The translations under genes were made by a program, and so were the position numbers. A DNA stretch of 64,000 bases from NCBI RefSeq assembly GCF_037482845.1, contig NZ_JBBHJW010000001.1, positions 62,001 to 126,000 of the forward strand, given 5' to 3'. Each line of letters opens with the position of its first letter. Position 1 is the first letter of the stretch. The DNA comes from Paucibacter_B soli (lineage in GTDB: Bacteria; Pseudomonadota; Gammaproteobacteria; Burkholderiales; Burkholderiaceae_C). Below are positions 63,205 through 64,000 of this stretch, one piece after another. The notes under the pieces were generated by a model. It saw nothing but the letters and a program-made list of their open reading frames with translations, ran no database searches and had not been told where the DNA came from.

Positions 63205-64000
63205 ATGAAGAGCAACACCATTCTGGTCACCGGGGCGGCAGGTTTTGTGGGCTCCGCGGTCGCAAGGCGCCTGCTGGACAACAGCAGCGATGGCAATACC
63301 CGCGTCATCCTGCTCTATCACCAGTCCAACCCCCTGAGGCATCCCGGCCACCGTAATGCCATCGCGGTACGCGGCAGCCTCAACGACTACACCTTCGTCT
63401 CGGACCTGATCAGCCGTTACGAGGTCAACACCATCTACCACTTCGCGTCCAACTCGATCGTGCGCAAATGCGCCAACGACCCGATGAACGCCTACTTCAC
63501 CAATGTGATGGGCACGGTGACGCTGCTGGAAGCCGTGCGCAACGCGGGCGTCAACACGGTCGAACGCATTGCCATCTTCACCTCCGACAAGGTCTATGGC
63601 CACGCCGTGCCGCCGTACAACGAAAGCACCGCCTTCGTGCCGAAGTACACCTACGAATCCACCAAGGCCTGCCAGGACATCGTGGCGCAGAACTATCTGC
63701 ACAACTACCGCCTGCCGATCAACATCGTGCGTTCATCGAATGTGTACGGCCCGGGCGATCCCAATCTCACCCGCATCATTCCCAACTGCATACGCTCGAT
63801 CAACCGCGGCGAGCAACCCATCATCTTCACCGGCGTGAAGGACTATGTGCGCGAGTTCGTCTACGTTGACGACGTGGTCGACGCCATGCTGCTGATCGAC
63901 AGCAAGGCGGCGCCCGGCGAGGTGTTCTGCATCGGCGGCACCGAGACCGTCTCGATCGAGGCCCTGGTGCAGCGCATCTGCCGGTTGATGGGCTATCACG
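63205..64000 (+). CDS. NAD-dependent sugar-nucleotide 4,6-dehydratase-like protein (3' end cut by window edge)
   Basis: At least 265 residues of an extended SDR that continues past the window. The nucleotide loop is TGAAGFVGSAVARRLL. The active-site stretch is FTSDKVYGHAVPPYN, where Asp-Lys stands at the position that is Asp-Glu in dTDP-glucose dehydratases; the same Asp-Lys is known in CDP-glucose 4,6-dehydratase. The Tyr/Lys pair is in YTYESTKACQDI. NVYGPGDPNLTRIIPNCIRS also fits that branch. ATG at 63205 has GCGAGG six bases upstream. Confidence 0.85.
   Translation, partial: MKSNTILVTGAAGFVGSAVARRLLDNSSDGNTRVILLYHQSNPLRHPGHRNAIAVRGSLNDYTFVSDLISRYEVNTIYHFASNSIVRKCANDPMNAYFTNVMGTVTLLEAVRNAGVNTVERIAIFTSDKVYGHAVPPYNESTAFVPKYTYESTKACQDIVAQNYLHNYRLPINIVRSSNVYGPGDPNLTRIIPNCIRSINRGEQPIIFTGVKDYVREFVYVDDVVDAMLLIDSKAAPGEVFCIGGTETVSIEALVQRICRLMGYH

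Overview
The window is a high-GC stretch (about two thirds G+C or more by eye) of a betaproteobacterial chromosome. Gene content and order (rubredoxin-pilGHIJ, hemL, accBC-prmA, a lysine/alanine-rich histone H1-like protein, class Ia nrdAB, split heptose genes hldA/hldC) point to Burkholderiales, most like the Roseateles-Rubrivivax-Leptothrix type of genome. This is inferred from gene content; no rRNA gene is present to confirm it. Coding density is very high, many neighbours overlap by 1-4 bases, and several convergent gene ends overlap. I see no insertion sequence, integrase, prophage or CRISPR array.

Layout. 1-3735 (minus): twitching-motility chemotaxis genes pilJ (cut by the left edge), pilI, pilH, pilG, then rubredoxin. 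3926-8724 (plus): thiD, hemL, mpl and a PerM/AI-2E family membrane protein. 8788-11418 (minus): a large secreted zinc metalloprotease. 11542-16418 (plus): a YqiA-like esterase, a FabG-like reductase, then a gamma-glutamylation-type unit (glutamine synthetase-like enzyme, PLP aminotransferase, GntR regulator) with a palindromic operator in its promoter. 16361-18952 (minus): a VOC protein and a prolyl oligopeptidase. 19047-24663 (plus): RNase II-like enzyme, TonB-like protein, aroE, mtgA, an unknown conserved protein and a TlpA-like thioredoxin. 24821-29106 (plus): aroQ, accB, accC, prmA and a DUF3426 zinc-ribbon membrane protein. 29166-34371 (minus): histone H1-like protein with 39-bp repeats, nrdB, nrdA; the nrdA promoter carries two NrdR-type boxes 31 bp apart and its leader holds a terminator-like hairpin. 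34922-40026 (minus): ampD, pilR, pilS, a PP0621-like protein and a CcsA/YpjD-like membrane protein. 40076-45004: ffh and ftsY facing each other, with a LysE exporter, an epimerase and a LysR regulator between them. 45117-45193: tRNA-Met(CAT) with promoter and strong terminator, then a GH43-like lipoprotein.

46711-64000 is a surface-polysaccharide region. It holds the whole ADP-L-glycero-D-manno-heptose pathway (gmhA, hldC, gmhB, hldA, hldD) wrapped around a Wza-type outer-membrane exporter. A minus-strand block follows with a Wzz/GumC-type co-polymerase, a partner ATPase lacking the usual tyrosine tail, and an O-antigen ligase/polymerase. A plus-strand block then has an acyltransferase, a heptosyltransferase-like GT9, a zinc-ribbon methyltransferase, a WcaJ-like initiating transferase, an SDR, an FAD oxidoreductase, a Wzx flippase and a sugar-nucleotide dehydratase-like enzyme cut by the right edge. 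Together these look like a complete Wzx/Wzy-type pathway with its own heptose supply.

Most likely to be new: the nrdA leader and the nrdA-nrdB intergenic palindromes; the unassigned substrate of the glutamine synthetase/aminotransferase/GntR unit; the SDR + FAD oxidoreductase + dehydratase set in the polysaccharide cluster; and the Tyr-less co-polymerase ATPase.
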